Shown one piece after another: positions 44,534 through 54,589 of a stretch of DNA of 64,000 nucleotides. Origin of the DNA: Cylindrodendrum hubeiense (Eukaryota; Ascomycota; Sordariomycetes; Hypocreales; Nectriaceae); assembly GCA_014621425.1 (NCBI GenBank), contig JAANBB010000052.1, positions 98,901 through 162,900 of the forward strand. Reading direction: 5' to 3'. The position numbers and the translations under genes are program-made. The notes below the pieces were generated by a model. The model ran no database searches, had not been told where the DNA came from, and was given only the letters and a program-made list of their open reading frames with translations. Numbering within the stretch: position 1 is the first letter of the stretch; each line of letters opens with the position of its first letter.

Positions 44534-46123
44534 ATGGCTGACGCTCAGGCTACTCAGCTTACCATAATCGAACCGGAAGTGGGTAGTAATATTTAAGCAC
44601 TGGGTCTGGAAACTGACCATCGTTTGGGGGTAGAAACCAGCAGCGAATAATGGCGATTCAGCGCTTGACGTAGTAAGATCGCACCGTCCTCACTAATGCA
44701 TTGGTATATGATGCTTACGTGCTCGTTCAAGAAATCCAGATACGGGAGTGAGACAAACTCCTTGAACTCGAGTATTCTCAAATATCGTGTAGAGAATGGC
44801 CGAACATATCATGCATACATGGAAGGATGTGAGTGTCAACACTCCAGACTTGGCTCAACGTCTGACACAAAAATACATTTCAGCCTATATTCTACCGAAT
44901 GATGAAGTAAGAAACGTATTACTATGCCTTCATATTGTACTGATGTGTTTCTTCGATTGATCGAAAATAATCGTTTAGGTTCGAGTTCTAGACTAACCCC
45001 TACGCTGATAATATTGACATAAACTCAGATCTGCAGCATCATTGCTGTCTGATTACCCTCGACAACAAACTATTTCTTTGCCCTGCTGGCGATGACAAGC
45101 CCCTGAAGAGGGTCCTTGATGCGGGTTGCGGTACCGGTATCTGGGCATTGGACTTTGGTACGCTGTATATCTGCATGTGTATTAGGCCTGGGTCTAACTC
45201 TCCTGTAGCTGACGATCACCCCGAAGCGAAAGTATGCTATGCCTTACTAATATTCTCTTCATAAGATAAATTGCTAACATTGAAAAGGTCGTGGGTGTTG
45301 ATCTCAGCCCGATTCAACCGCTATTGTATGTCAATTATTTAACGAGACACTGAGGTTCGTATGTTAATTCCCAGTGTACCACCCAATGTTTCATTCTTCG
45401 TCGACGACCTCGAAGCGGAATGGACCTATCAAAATCCGTTTGACTTTATATATATGCGAATGCTGTCCGGATCGATCGCAGACTGGCCGAAGTTGTTCAA
45501 CCAGGCATATCAGTAGGTGCATATGCTCAATAGTCATATGAAAATGTTTGCACTTTGCTAAGCTATATGTATATTATAGAAATCTAATCCTGGTGGATAC
45601 ATTGAGTTGCTCGATCCCATTAATCCGATTCATTCCGACGACGGCACACTCTCACATGACAGCGCTTTGTACAAGTGGAGTAAGCTGTTGAACGATGCAG
45701 CGACAAAACTTGGCAGCCCGTTGGACTCCGGAACGCGATATAAACAGCAGCTACAGGATGCGGGATTTACCAACGTCACTGAAACAGTGTATCGGTGGCC
45801 ATCAAATACTTGGCCAGAGGACCCGAAGGTGAAAGAACTAGGTGAGAGGTGAAAGGCATACCACAAGGCTCTAGGGCTAAATATAATTCAGGGGCATGGA
45901 TTCTTGAGAATATCCTACAGGGCGTTCAAGCTCTCAGCCTTGCATTGTTCACACGAGCCCTGAATTGGACAGTGGAGGAATTGGAAGTTTTTCTCTCAGA
46001 CGTGAGGAAAGACTTGACGAATACGAGGATACATGGTTATTGGAAAATGTGAGATAGACCCTATTTTTTATGGCTATGCTAACCGTTACGAGCCATGTGG
46101 TTTATGGACAGAAGCCAGATTGA
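44534..46123 (+). pseudogene. LaeA/UMTA-type SAM-dependent methyltransferase, probably frameshifted
   Basis: Typical pieces of this family appear in order. The start is MADAQATQLTIIEPE (44534-44578). ENGRTYHAYMEG follows near 44790-44830, then YILPNDE and an HHCCLITLDNKLFL block. The SAM motif I is VLDAGCGTGIWALDF (about 45110-45160), followed by ADDHPEAK, VVGVDLSPIQP and FVDDLEAEW. Then come FDFIYMRMLSGSI and NPGGYIELLDP, a GAWILENILQG block, and a C-terminus VVYGQKPD ending at 46123. Most joins work as introns. However, near 45515-45595 no GT/AG pair keeps the frame, and the sequence before NPGGYIE looks one base short. The N-terminal part (44579-44720) also carries stops and lacks a clean exon. 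I therefore regard it as decaying, although a sequencing error is possible. Intact members methylate small metabolites or act as regulators. Confidence 0.65.
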
Positions 46124-47797
46124 CATAAGTCTCGGCATAGCTTAGCCGGAGTTCTCGTATCGCTCATGGACTACCTACGAACTCCTCTTACTATAGTCCT
46201 CTCAATATTTATCTTTCGTTATGATCCAATTTCAAAGACATTACTCAATCCTCTGGTTGACTTTGAAGGGTGTACTTTTAAGATCATTCGTTACAACTTG
46301 GTCTTGATAGTGCGTATGCCTACCTTTCGACATAGACTGCATCACTAGATGTAAATCTCTCCTAGTGAACATAGCGCTATTATCCTCAAATCGCATACGT
46401 CACACCTAACAGCCTTCTACTGTATATTTAAATAACCGTTAGAAGACAAAGACTCCGCCGCTAGCAGACAGAGTTATAGGCGGTGGAATAGGGATATGTT
46501 GTTACGACATGATATGTATCGCATTTTTCTATTCAGGCTGTGAGACCCTTATATTATCATGGTATTGAAGCAGACTCTAGTGGTTTCCGTCGGAAATATC
46601 AGTTATTTATAGTATCCTCTAGAACTACGGTTCATAAGGCCCCCAGTTAGATATAAATCAAGTATCTCATTCAAGGTGGTATCGAGGACCTAGGGCCTTA
46701 TTGAAGGACTATTGCATGAACCCGGGCTGCCCAAAGGACTGCAGACATATACCTGAAGCTGTCTATCTATTTGTTCCTTCTCTAATCACCTACTATTTAT
46801 TGAAATATATTCATGTTGGTCTAAATTGGTATTCTTCGAGATAATTTCCATAATAGGAACTATATTAAAGCCAGTAGGATTGAGAAATTAACAGACTTGA
46901 TCTAGTAAGCTAAACTAAACTGATTTAATAGTAGTATGAAATAGTAGGGGATTAATTAAGGTTCTAATTATATTATATATAATTACTAGAGTTAAGTAAT
47001 TAATATACCTAGATAAAACCCAACCTCTGCTCCTATTTCAACTTTCTACTATTGTATTTCCATTTTTATGCGTGCCGTTCATAATAGCAAATTCCGAGGC
47101 ATTGGGCCTCTTGTGTCCCTATCAAATATGGATATTTATCCCTGCCAGATCGAGAAGCGTCCGGTCCAGAATTATGCTACGTGTCAAGCCATGGCGATGT
47201 ATGACGTCACCAGAGGTACTACTAAATATGTCATCTCCTCAAAATTTTAACGCAATCCGTTATTGACGCTAGATGACTTTTTACTCGACCTACGACGTCA
47301 TACTGGGTATGATCTGTCGGACCAGGGCCCGCGCCGCCGCTTCCGTTAGCCTAGGCCCAGTTTAGTTGATGAATGGACCGAGATGCCACCGCTCACCGAG
47401 AGCAACCTCACCGAGGAGTTAGCAATGCTAATACAAAGCTTATCGTGTTGAACTTTGAACAAGTAAATAAAACAATTCCAAGTCCTGCTAGAGCACAGCC
47501 CATTCAACAAGTCAGTGGAACTATGAATGCAGCTCAGTAGATAACACACCATTGTGTCACGCAGTGTTCGTGATAAGGCGAATTTGAACCCACAGTCCTC
47601 GGCGGCTTCATGGTCATATAGTGGACCACACAGCTCAGCTCCACTGCAACAGCCAAGCATGTCCATCAGCACATAGCGTGCTATAACACGAGAATGGGGG
47701 TGCTAAGGCAAGTCGTGGTATCGGAGCCTGTAGCTGATAAGTATGAGTTTCCCATCCAGCCCGGCCCTGTCTGTTACTTGTAACCCAAACAACCACC
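46124..47797. other. 1.7-kb A/T-rich spacer
   Basis: The section from about 46370 to 47040 is strongly A/T-rich (ATTAATTAAGG, TATATTATATATAATTA). From 47040 onward the composition returns to normal and becomes the promoter of the MFS gene. Short frames such as 46166-46348 and 47068-47250 are unassigned. No repeats with clear ends were found. Confidence 0.5.
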
Positions 47798-49600
47798 ATG
47801 TCGAACTATCTCCCGTCGTTTTCAGCACCATCTTCGAGGCCGACATCGCCTCTAGGCGCGCCCGGCTCGTCCTTTGCTTCCCGGCCAACAAGCTTTTTTG
47901 CCAACTCACGGGCAAACTCGTGGGTTGGTGGTCCGTCCCGAAAGAACTCAACAGCTGTCCCTTCAGCCTTCCCCTCGACAGCGAACAGTACATGCGGCAA
48001 GGAACATTCTGATCCCGAGACTACGGATGTGGAGGGTGGCATCAAGAGTGAGAGCGAGAAAGCTCCGTCTAGTGCTGGACGGATCGTGGGCGGGAAATAT
48101 GTTGACGGCAGCAACGAAGAGGTCGACTCTGACTGCGGTCCCATCACAACGGTCGATATAGACATGCCTCTCACCCTGACGGAGGTAGTATATGAAGACG
48201 GGAAGGAATACATTGTTCTCGGCTTTGCTACGGGTGATAAGGAGAACCCATTCAACTGGAACAAATGGTACAAGCGGTCCATCTCGACGATCCTCAATCT
48301 GATGACCCTATTCATCGGCCTCGCAACCACAGCGTACAGCTCAGGCATCAGCAGCATGGTCGAGGATCTCAATGCATCAAACATCCAAGGCCAACTGGGT
48401 CTCTTCACCTTCAACATCAGTTGTGCCGTAGCGCCCATGGTTCTGGCCCCCTTCTGTGAGCTGGTTGGCCGCAAGGTCATATACGCAAGCTCCTTCTTCT
48501 GCTTCTCGCTGTTGTTCATCGGCCTGGCACTTGCTCAGAACATTGAGACAATCATCGGACTTCGGCTTCTGCTTGGGCTTTTCGGTTGCGTAGGCACTAT
48601 CCTCGTCGGAGGTACATTCGACGACATGTACGAGCCTCAGCACCGCGGTCGCCCCATGGCCATGTTCAGCTACGTCGCCATCTTCGGCACAGTCGCTGCA
48701 CCCATCTACGCAGGCTTCATCGACCAAGCCCTCGGCTGGCGTTGGATCGAGGGTATCCAAGGTCTCGCCAACGTTCCCCTTCTTCTCCTCATCATCTTCT
48801 ACTTCCCCGAGACGCGCGGTGGCGTTGCCCTCCATAAGAGGGCCAAAGCTCTGCGAAAGGCGACAGGCGACGAGCGCTATGTGTCGGCTGGTGATATCCT
48901 AACGCCGAGTCTCGAGTCTATGTTGAAGGCCAGCTCGGTCAAGGCTATTCACATGCTGGTGACGGAGCCAGTAGTCTTTGCCTTTGGTCTGTGGATTGCC
49001 TTCTGCTGGGCTGTCGTCTTCCTCTTTCTCTCCGTAATTCCCATCACGTTCACCGAAAAACACGGATGGTCTGAGGGTGTCAGCGGTCTTCCGTACATCT
49101 CGCTTTGCGTGGGTGCCACGCTTGGATGGATGGCCCATCATCTTCAAATGCGCAAATTCGATCGCCTCGTCGCGGATCCCAACGTCAAGGTGACTCCCGA
49201 AGCCCGTCTCTACGGAGCTATGTACGGCGCGGTTTTCCTGCCCATCGGGCTCTTCATCTACAGCTTCACGCAGTATTCATTCCTGTCGTGGGTCGGGCCC
49301 GTCATTGCACTCGCGCCGATTGCGTTCGGAGTCTACTTTGTGTTTGAAAGCACGTATAGCTACACAGCTGATTGTTATGGCGAGAGCGCTTCCTCGGCTA
49401 TTGCTGGTCAGGGATTGATGAGAAACACATTGGGTGCGGTCACGCCCTTGTTCGCGAATGCCTTCTTTCACAATGTCGGTAGCCAGTATGCTGGATTGAT
49501 TCTGGCATTGTTGGGTACAGGGCTAAGACTGATTCCATTTATTATGTTCAAGTACGGGCATAAGCTCAGGGCTCATAGCAAGCTTTCACAAGAGATTTGA
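47798..49600 (+). CDS. MFS drug:H+ antiporter, DHA1 (12-spanner) family
   Basis: An intronless gene with a good start context (CAACCACCATGTC) encodes 600 residues. A long hydrophilic Ser/Pro-rich N-terminus of about 155 residues ends in VLGFATGDKENPFNWNKWYK, the classic pre-helix sequence of fungal DHA1 exporters of the polyamine/fluconazole-resistance group. Then follow about 12 helices. Landmarks are the ELVGRKVIY loop 2-3 motif and GLRLLLGLFGCVGTILVGGT, followed by EPQHRGRPMAMFSYVAIFG and FYFPETRGGVALHKRA. The antiporter-like pattern PIYAGFIDQALGWRWIEGIQG is conserved. The likely role is plasma-membrane efflux of drugs or metabolites. Substrate unknown. Confidence 0.92.
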   Translation: MSNYLPSFSAPSSRPTSPLGAPGSSFASRPTSFFANSRANSWVGGPSRKNSTAVPSAFPSTANSTCGKEHSDPETTDVEGGIKSESEKAPSSAGRIVGGKYVDGSNEEVDSDCGPITTVDIDMPLTLTEVVYEDGKEYIVLGFATGDKENPFNWNKWYKRSISTILNLMTLFIGLATTAYSSGISSMVEDLNASNIQGQLGLFTFNISCAVAPMVLAPFCELVGRKVIYASSFFCFSLLFIGLALAQNIETIIGLRLLLGLFGCVGTILVGGTFDDMYEPQHRGRPMAMFSYVAIFGTVAAPIYAGFIDQALGWRWIEGIQGLANVPLLLLIIFYFPETRGGVALHKRAKALRKATGDERYVSAGDILTPSLESMLKASSVKAIHMLVTEPVVFAFGLWIAFCWAVVFLFLSVIPITFTEKHGWSEGVSGLPYISLCVGATLGWMAHHLQMRKFDRLVADPNVKVTPEARLYGAMYGAVFLPIGLFIYSFTQYSFLSWVGPVIALAPIAFGVYFVFESTYSYTADCYGESASSAIAGQGLMRNTLGAVTPLFANAFFHNVGSQYAGLILALLGTGLRLIPFIMFKYGHKLRAHSKLSQEI

Positions 49601-49921
49601 GATGTTCTATAGATACTAGTAGGTCTGATACCAAGGCCAGTAAAGGGACAAATAACGCTGTGGCTTTAAGCCCACTATTTCCGTGTGTATTCCATCACCC
49701 TCTGTGACCTACCAGAATTCTTCCGTATGGCTATTAGCATTGGTTCAAAATTGGTTCAGGCAGGCGAATGGGAGGGGGCGAGAAGATGACCGTAGGACAT
49801 ATTGGTACAAGTCTGTTGATGACTAAGGATCCGTTGTCTTGGTTCTCGGAATTCGGCAAAAAGCCTCATAATCGTGAGACGCGACGCGCGACATGTTTTG
49901 CCGACAGTGGGCTGCAGAAGC
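49601..49921. other. Short spacer before the HET-domain gene
   Basis: A 320-bp stretch without a gene. The frame of the HET protein is open a little upstream of 49922 but without an ATG, so an additional upstream exon is possible. Confidence 0.4.
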
Positions 49922-51875
49922 ATGCGTCTACGCCAGGGCCTATCACTCTGTAGAAACGGGCGTAGAATAGACGGGGCGAATTTGGCGACCTGCCATTTGC
50001 GTCTGCCTCCGCATCTCCGGCAGGTCGCTATTTTCCCCGGTTCCCCCGGTTCCCGGTTCTCTTCCTCTTCGTCGGCACAAAGTCAACCCGATTTTGGCGT
50101 CAAGCGGCCCCGCAAGGCTCCGCCTCGACCGACATACAGCTATCGGCCGTTACCTGGTCCTAAGTCGACGCGCATTGCCATCCTTGAGCCAGCAGAGGGC
50201 TTCAATGACCCGCTACGGTTGACTTTGAAACGCGTGTCACTTCAGAACCTAGGTCGAGTTCGGTATGAAGCATTGTCCTACGTGTGGGGGCCAGTCTCCG
50301 GCGATCGGCGTGTGTATTGCGATGGCAAGATCATCCACATCACCCCAAACTGCGAATCAGCTCTACGGCATCTCCGGCCCAAGAAAGGAAATAGAACCCT
50401 CTGGATCGATGCACTCTGTATCAACCAGAGCTCCAATGCGGAAAGGAGTAGACAGGTTCCATTGATGGGAGACATCTACGAATCGGCCTCGCGAGTACTC
50501 ATCTGGCTTGGACCTGGAAGCGACGAGATAGCTTCAGTCTTCCAGCGGGCGACTTTTCTAAACCCGTTTATTTCCTCTCCGCTATACGTTCTCCGGTCAT
50601 TTGGTCCGAGAATGGGAGACCAAATGCGGAAATGGAACTTTCTCTACTCGATTTCCAACTGGCTTTGGCATCGGTTCTGTGAGTCGCACTGGAATCCAAC
50701 TCTCCACACTTCATCTTTGACTGACATGACGGCTTGCAGACCACAGAAGCCTTGCTGATGCCGAGGTAATAAGCCAGATCGGCTGCAATGAATGGTTTTC
50801 GCGGATGTGGACTATACAAGAACACCTACTCGCAAAGCAATCGGTCTTAGTCGCTGGACACCATTACTGCTCTTGGGCGGCGTTTTCTTCATATTGGATG
50901 TGGAGTCTTCGGGCTATTCAATCCCTGAAGAAGAGCTCGCTACCGGCTTCCTTGCGCATTGCGACATGGGTCGCCTTTAAGAATACGGCAGCAGCCAGAC
51001 GACGCCAGAGCATATCGTCAGCCTCGTTCGACATCTTTTCTGGCTTTGTGGAATGCGCTCGCACCCACCGAGCGAGAGATCCCCGAGACAAGGTTTATGC
51101 CTTCTTACCCCTAATACAAAAGCTCGAACCCCGAGTTGCTCCGCTACCTGTCAACTACTCCCTCTCTTATTCTCGTGTCTACCAAGATTTTGCGAGATAC
51201 ACGATCCGGCTTTCAGGCTCGCTCAAGTACTTGGAAAGCCTTCCGCCACTCCTGCACGAGAGCTCATTACCATCATGGGTCATGGATCTTCAAACGCCTG
51301 CTAAGTTTCCCATGAAGAGATGGGCAGCCAGCCAGCTTGATTCCAGGGCTACTCACAACAGTAAGGTTGATCTTCAGCTATTAGAGCATTCAAAATCGGG
51401 TGAGCTCTTGTTAAGGGGCTCCAATGTTTCTCACATCAAATTGCTCTCGACTCCAGGTCCAATGAAGCCAAAGCATGCCGATGGGCTCAAGGATTGGTTT
51501 TTTGGGTGGATTGGGGAAATAGGGACAGCTGTCCGGCAGGACAAGCTCCCTTGGGCATACACCTCAGTTGACGCAGGTCTCCATGAGTTTCTTGATGGTG
51601 TAATTCGATTCGACCCGTTTCTGGGCGGCAGTGTCTTGTTCTTAACATCTTCGGGTCACCTCGGGGTCTCTAATTTTCAGCTTCAGCATGGAGACCGAGT
51701 CGTTCTTCTTGCTGGTTGTTCTCTACCTATATTGCTCAGGCCTTCCAGTAGTCAAAAGGGAAAGATGCATTTTATAGGAGTCTCCTTCGTCGCTGGTATC
51801 AGCCATGGAGAGGCTTGGCCATATGGCGATAATGACGCGGCTACTTCACGACTCGAAGTATTTACTCTTATCTAG
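49922..51875 (+). CDS. Heterokaryon-incompatibility (HET) domain protein
   Basis: Exons 49922-50678 and 50740-51875 (intron GTGAGT...CAG) are in phase and give about 630 residues. The first in-frame ATG (49922) is used. The HET domain spans roughly residues 70-270. Its three conserved blocks are visible: RYEALSYVWGP, RTLWIDALCINQ with the following YESASRVLIWLG, and NEWFSRMWTIQE after the intron. The C-terminal 350 residues contain HRARDPRDKVYAFLPLIQ, usual in this family, and a DGVIRFDPF...SGHLGVSNFQLQHGDRV end block. HET proteins trigger cell death or immunity-like reactions when unlike strains fuse, but most family members have no proven role. No partner NLR gene is adjacent. It ends 70 bp from the convergent mitochondrial carrier. 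Confidence 0.9.
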
Positions 51876-51945
51876 AATGTGAGTATTCTTCATGTATTAA
51901 AATATGATGTACACAGACTATACATTATCCGCTGATTCGTAACGC

Positions 51946-53183
51946 TTAAACAGCTCCCATCGCTTCGTCTTGTACACTATCTTGTAGCCGTGCCAAAGAG
52001 CTCATAACATATTCGTAAGTCAACATGGTAGCTGTGGCAGCAGGAACACTGCGTGCCATGTTAACTCCCATTCCATTATATAGTGCCCTCCAGCCCTCCT
52101 CTCGTAAAATGACCTGAAAGGTATGAAAGACTCCCCGGTATTTGGGCTGCAGTAACATACTGTGAAGCCCTATACTTCGCAGCCCGTTGAAACTTCCGAG
52201 ACCTTCAAGAAACTCAGCGCCGGGGACCGGACGCCTTTGAGTTTGCAGCCGAGTGCGAATTACTTCATGGGGATATGTTACACTGCTAGCGAATATCTTG
52301 GACAAGATAGAAGCAGATAAAATACCCACCCACTCGGCTGTATTCTCACCGTTTGATCGAGAGAGGCCCATTCCTCTGCCTGTGAGTTTTATTTTAAGAT
52401 ATTCGTATGTTGGAAAATGGATTGCAACATGTGAGAGACCAAGCAAGGAGGCTCGAAGGCCAGAGTAAAATGCGCCAGTACCTTCGGTCATGTATATCTT
52501 GTAGGCAGCATCCAGTGTCGAATGGTATTGCCAGTTCGGTCTATAAACCCGTCCCCTCTGAAACAAACGACGTCGATATGGGCGATACGCTTGAGACATG
52601 AGACGAACTTTGACTGTCCATATTGGATTTGTCGCTATAGTCGACGCAGTACCAGCGGCGATGGATGAGATCATGTTCACAATGTTGGGGCTTGACGAGA
52701 GCCGAGCTACACGATCCGGGTCAGCAGTCTTATCTGGAAGTTTTGGGCTGGTCTATTCAATGCTCCGGCTGTGTGATCTGATAGCAGTTAAAATCACTTA
52801 CGGTACGCCTGTGGTAACATGACTTTAGACTGGTGGTACACTGTGAACCAGATGGCCCAGGTAGGGAGATAGCCCAGAACTAGAGGCCCCATTCCCCGAT
52901 ACATGCCACGCAAACCCTCTCCTCTCCAGATAATACTGGCTGTTTTGAAGAGGCCATTGTAAAATTCAGGGTGCGCTCGTGTGTGTATGTTGTTTGGCGC
53001 ATGGGTATGGATTGGCACAAGGCTTCCTTGGGCTTGAAGCCGAATCTTGATGACATCCAAAGGGCAGGTGCAGATGGCCGAAGCGAGGCCGCCAGTGGCG
53101 CCGGAAACCGCGTTCCTCTGCGAATCGGTGGCGGTAGTGGCCCATCTCTTCAACCGTGAGATATGCGGTGTGGTGGAAGCCAT
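51946..53183 (-). CDS. Mitochondrial carrier, NAD+/FAD/pyrimidine-nucleotide group (YIA6/RIM2-like)
   Basis: Exons 53183-52802 and 52706-51946 (intron GTAAGT...TAG) are in phase and give about 380 residues. Three carrier repeats are visible. Their signatures are PLDVIKIRLQAQG in repeat 1, NPIWTVKVRLMSQ in repeat 2 and YPHEVIRTRLQTQ in repeat 3. The tryptophan in NPIW is characteristic of carriers for NAD+, folate/FAD or pyrimidine nucleotides. The glycine-rich partner motifs (EGLRGMYRGMGP, EGTGAFYSGL, EGWRALYNGMG) are also in place. It sits in the inner mitochondrial membrane and exchanges cofactors or nucleotides between cytosol and matrix. Which one cannot be fixed from the sequence. It converges on the HET gene. 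Confidence 0.9.
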
Positions 53184-53420
53184 GGCAGACCATGTTTGCA
53201 GATGTGGCGTTCAGAGACATCTGGAGAATTATCTGCTTTCGATGATTACGCTGGTTCAGCTCGCTGAGTCAGCATACCCTACAGTTAACAGGAAGGACCT
53301 CTCATAGGCATTAGCCTAGAATGAGAAAACACGAAGAAGCAATGCAAAATAAACTATAGAATTCTATGCTGGAATTTAATCTATCAGTACGAATGACGAG
53401 GATAGATAGTCTTCCTGTGT

Positions 53421-53440
53421 CAAACTGTGTCAAACTGTGT
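53421..53440. repeat. Two tandem copies of CAAACTGTGT
   Basis: Two perfect 10-bp units preceded by a partial third (CTGTGT). They lie about 240 bp upstream of the mitochondrial carrier start. Confidence 0.7.
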
Positions 53441-54059
53441 GATTGCTCTATACTGCGCTCCCTGATCAACGGCACGTGATAGCTCAAATCATTTTTCCAC
53501 ACACCGACAATCCAACACAGAATCTTCTCAAAAGTCGCCCAAGGTAAGATTGAGAGTAAACCGAATCAATTGAAGTTGAGTCAGCCAGACTTGCATTTCT
53601 GCCCAATTATTTTATCAATATCTTACGGTCTTCCCTACTCTGGCTATCATCCACAACTCTTTCCGTTCTCGGCCCACACGCAACTTGTTACTTAGACATC
53701 GTAGACCTCTCTTTATTGATGCATTGTGTCGTCAATATCGCATCACCAATCATAAAATTAGACTAATCGTCGGTCAACTGCATGCATTTGGTCTAAGTGC
53801 GGTTGTTGATCCTTGCTTTTGCTACGTCACTCGGGTAAGAGCCTCATATCCACAGCGACATAAACCCACTTTCAATCATCAACACATGTAAATCGCGATA
53901 CTGCATACGGTAGCTAAACTTCCAAGCGAAATTTGACAATTCTCTAGCCTAAACCTCGGTTAACCCGCGACTTTTCTAAATGTATCGACTTTGTATGCTC
54001 CGCAGCCTCTTCAAGTTGGCTATTGACATGAGCGACATATAATTTGGTGTCCATGATAG

Positions 54060-54221
54060 TTAATAGGGTGATTTGCAATATTTAGCTCCGTCTTTGGGAC
54101 CCAGTTGCGGCTGTTGTGCCGAAGATACTAGGGAACCAAATGGTGTGAATTGTCTAGCGATGGCGAATGCCAGGGCTATATTAACCGCGCCAACCACAAT
54201 CCTGCTAGCAAATGACGACAT
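54060..54221 (-). CDS. Possible 53-residue single-helix membrane protein
   Basis: An ATG at 54221 opens a 53-codon frame. Its first half is one hydrophobic helix (IVVGAVNIALAFAIARQF), followed by a polar tail (GSLVSSAQQPQLGPKDG). The composition is protein-like, but the frame also extends upstream to 54362 and no homology can be shown. It is listed only as a candidate. Confidence 0.22.
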   Translation of the reverse strand: MSSFASRIVVGAVNIALAFAIARQFTPFGSLVSSAQQPQLGPKDGAKYCKSPY

Positions 54222-54489
54222 GGTCCTATTGGGCCTGGAATTCAAAAGTTCGTAATTCAAACTTTCCGCTTCACGGTATTCTGGGCGAAATTTAAGCCGC
54301 AAATCATGAGGGTGCGATATGATGCGAGAAAACAGATAGATTATGCAAATACTGACGTGCACATTGTGTTGGACCCACCCACGAGCCTCAACCTAACCAC
54401 AATCCATGAGAAACATGAGCAATGACCATTAGCTTCGGATCGAGAGAAAAGAAGGACCGACATCCGGGACACCCTGGCGGACGTCAAGA

Positions 54490-54496
54490 TATATAA
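54490..54496 (+). promoter_or_regulatory. TATA box of the rhamnogalacturonan lyase gene
   Basis: TATATAA lies 94-100 bp before the ATG at 54590, a typical spacing for fungal secreted-enzyme genes. Confidence 0.5.
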
Positions 54497-54589
54497 CACA
54501 AGCTCACGGACTCATAACAACCCGTCTTATTCACCAAGGTTCCAGTCGACGCCGCTGAGGATCATTTGCTCAGTCCTACAGGTTGAACC

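Larger units (their letters stand above)
53184..54589. other. 1.4-kb divergent spacer
   Basis: Holds the promoters of the mitochondrial carrier and the rhamnogalacturonan lyase. It includes a short CAAACTGTGT tandem duplication (53421-53440), one possible tiny membrane protein frame (54221-54060) and a TATA element at 54490-54496. Nothing else is recognised. Confidence 0.5.

Noticed and set aside
47806..48835. Long minus-strand frames opposite the DHA1 transporter.
   Set aside because: They are antisense shadows of a G+C-rich coding region; the plus strand gives a full transporter.
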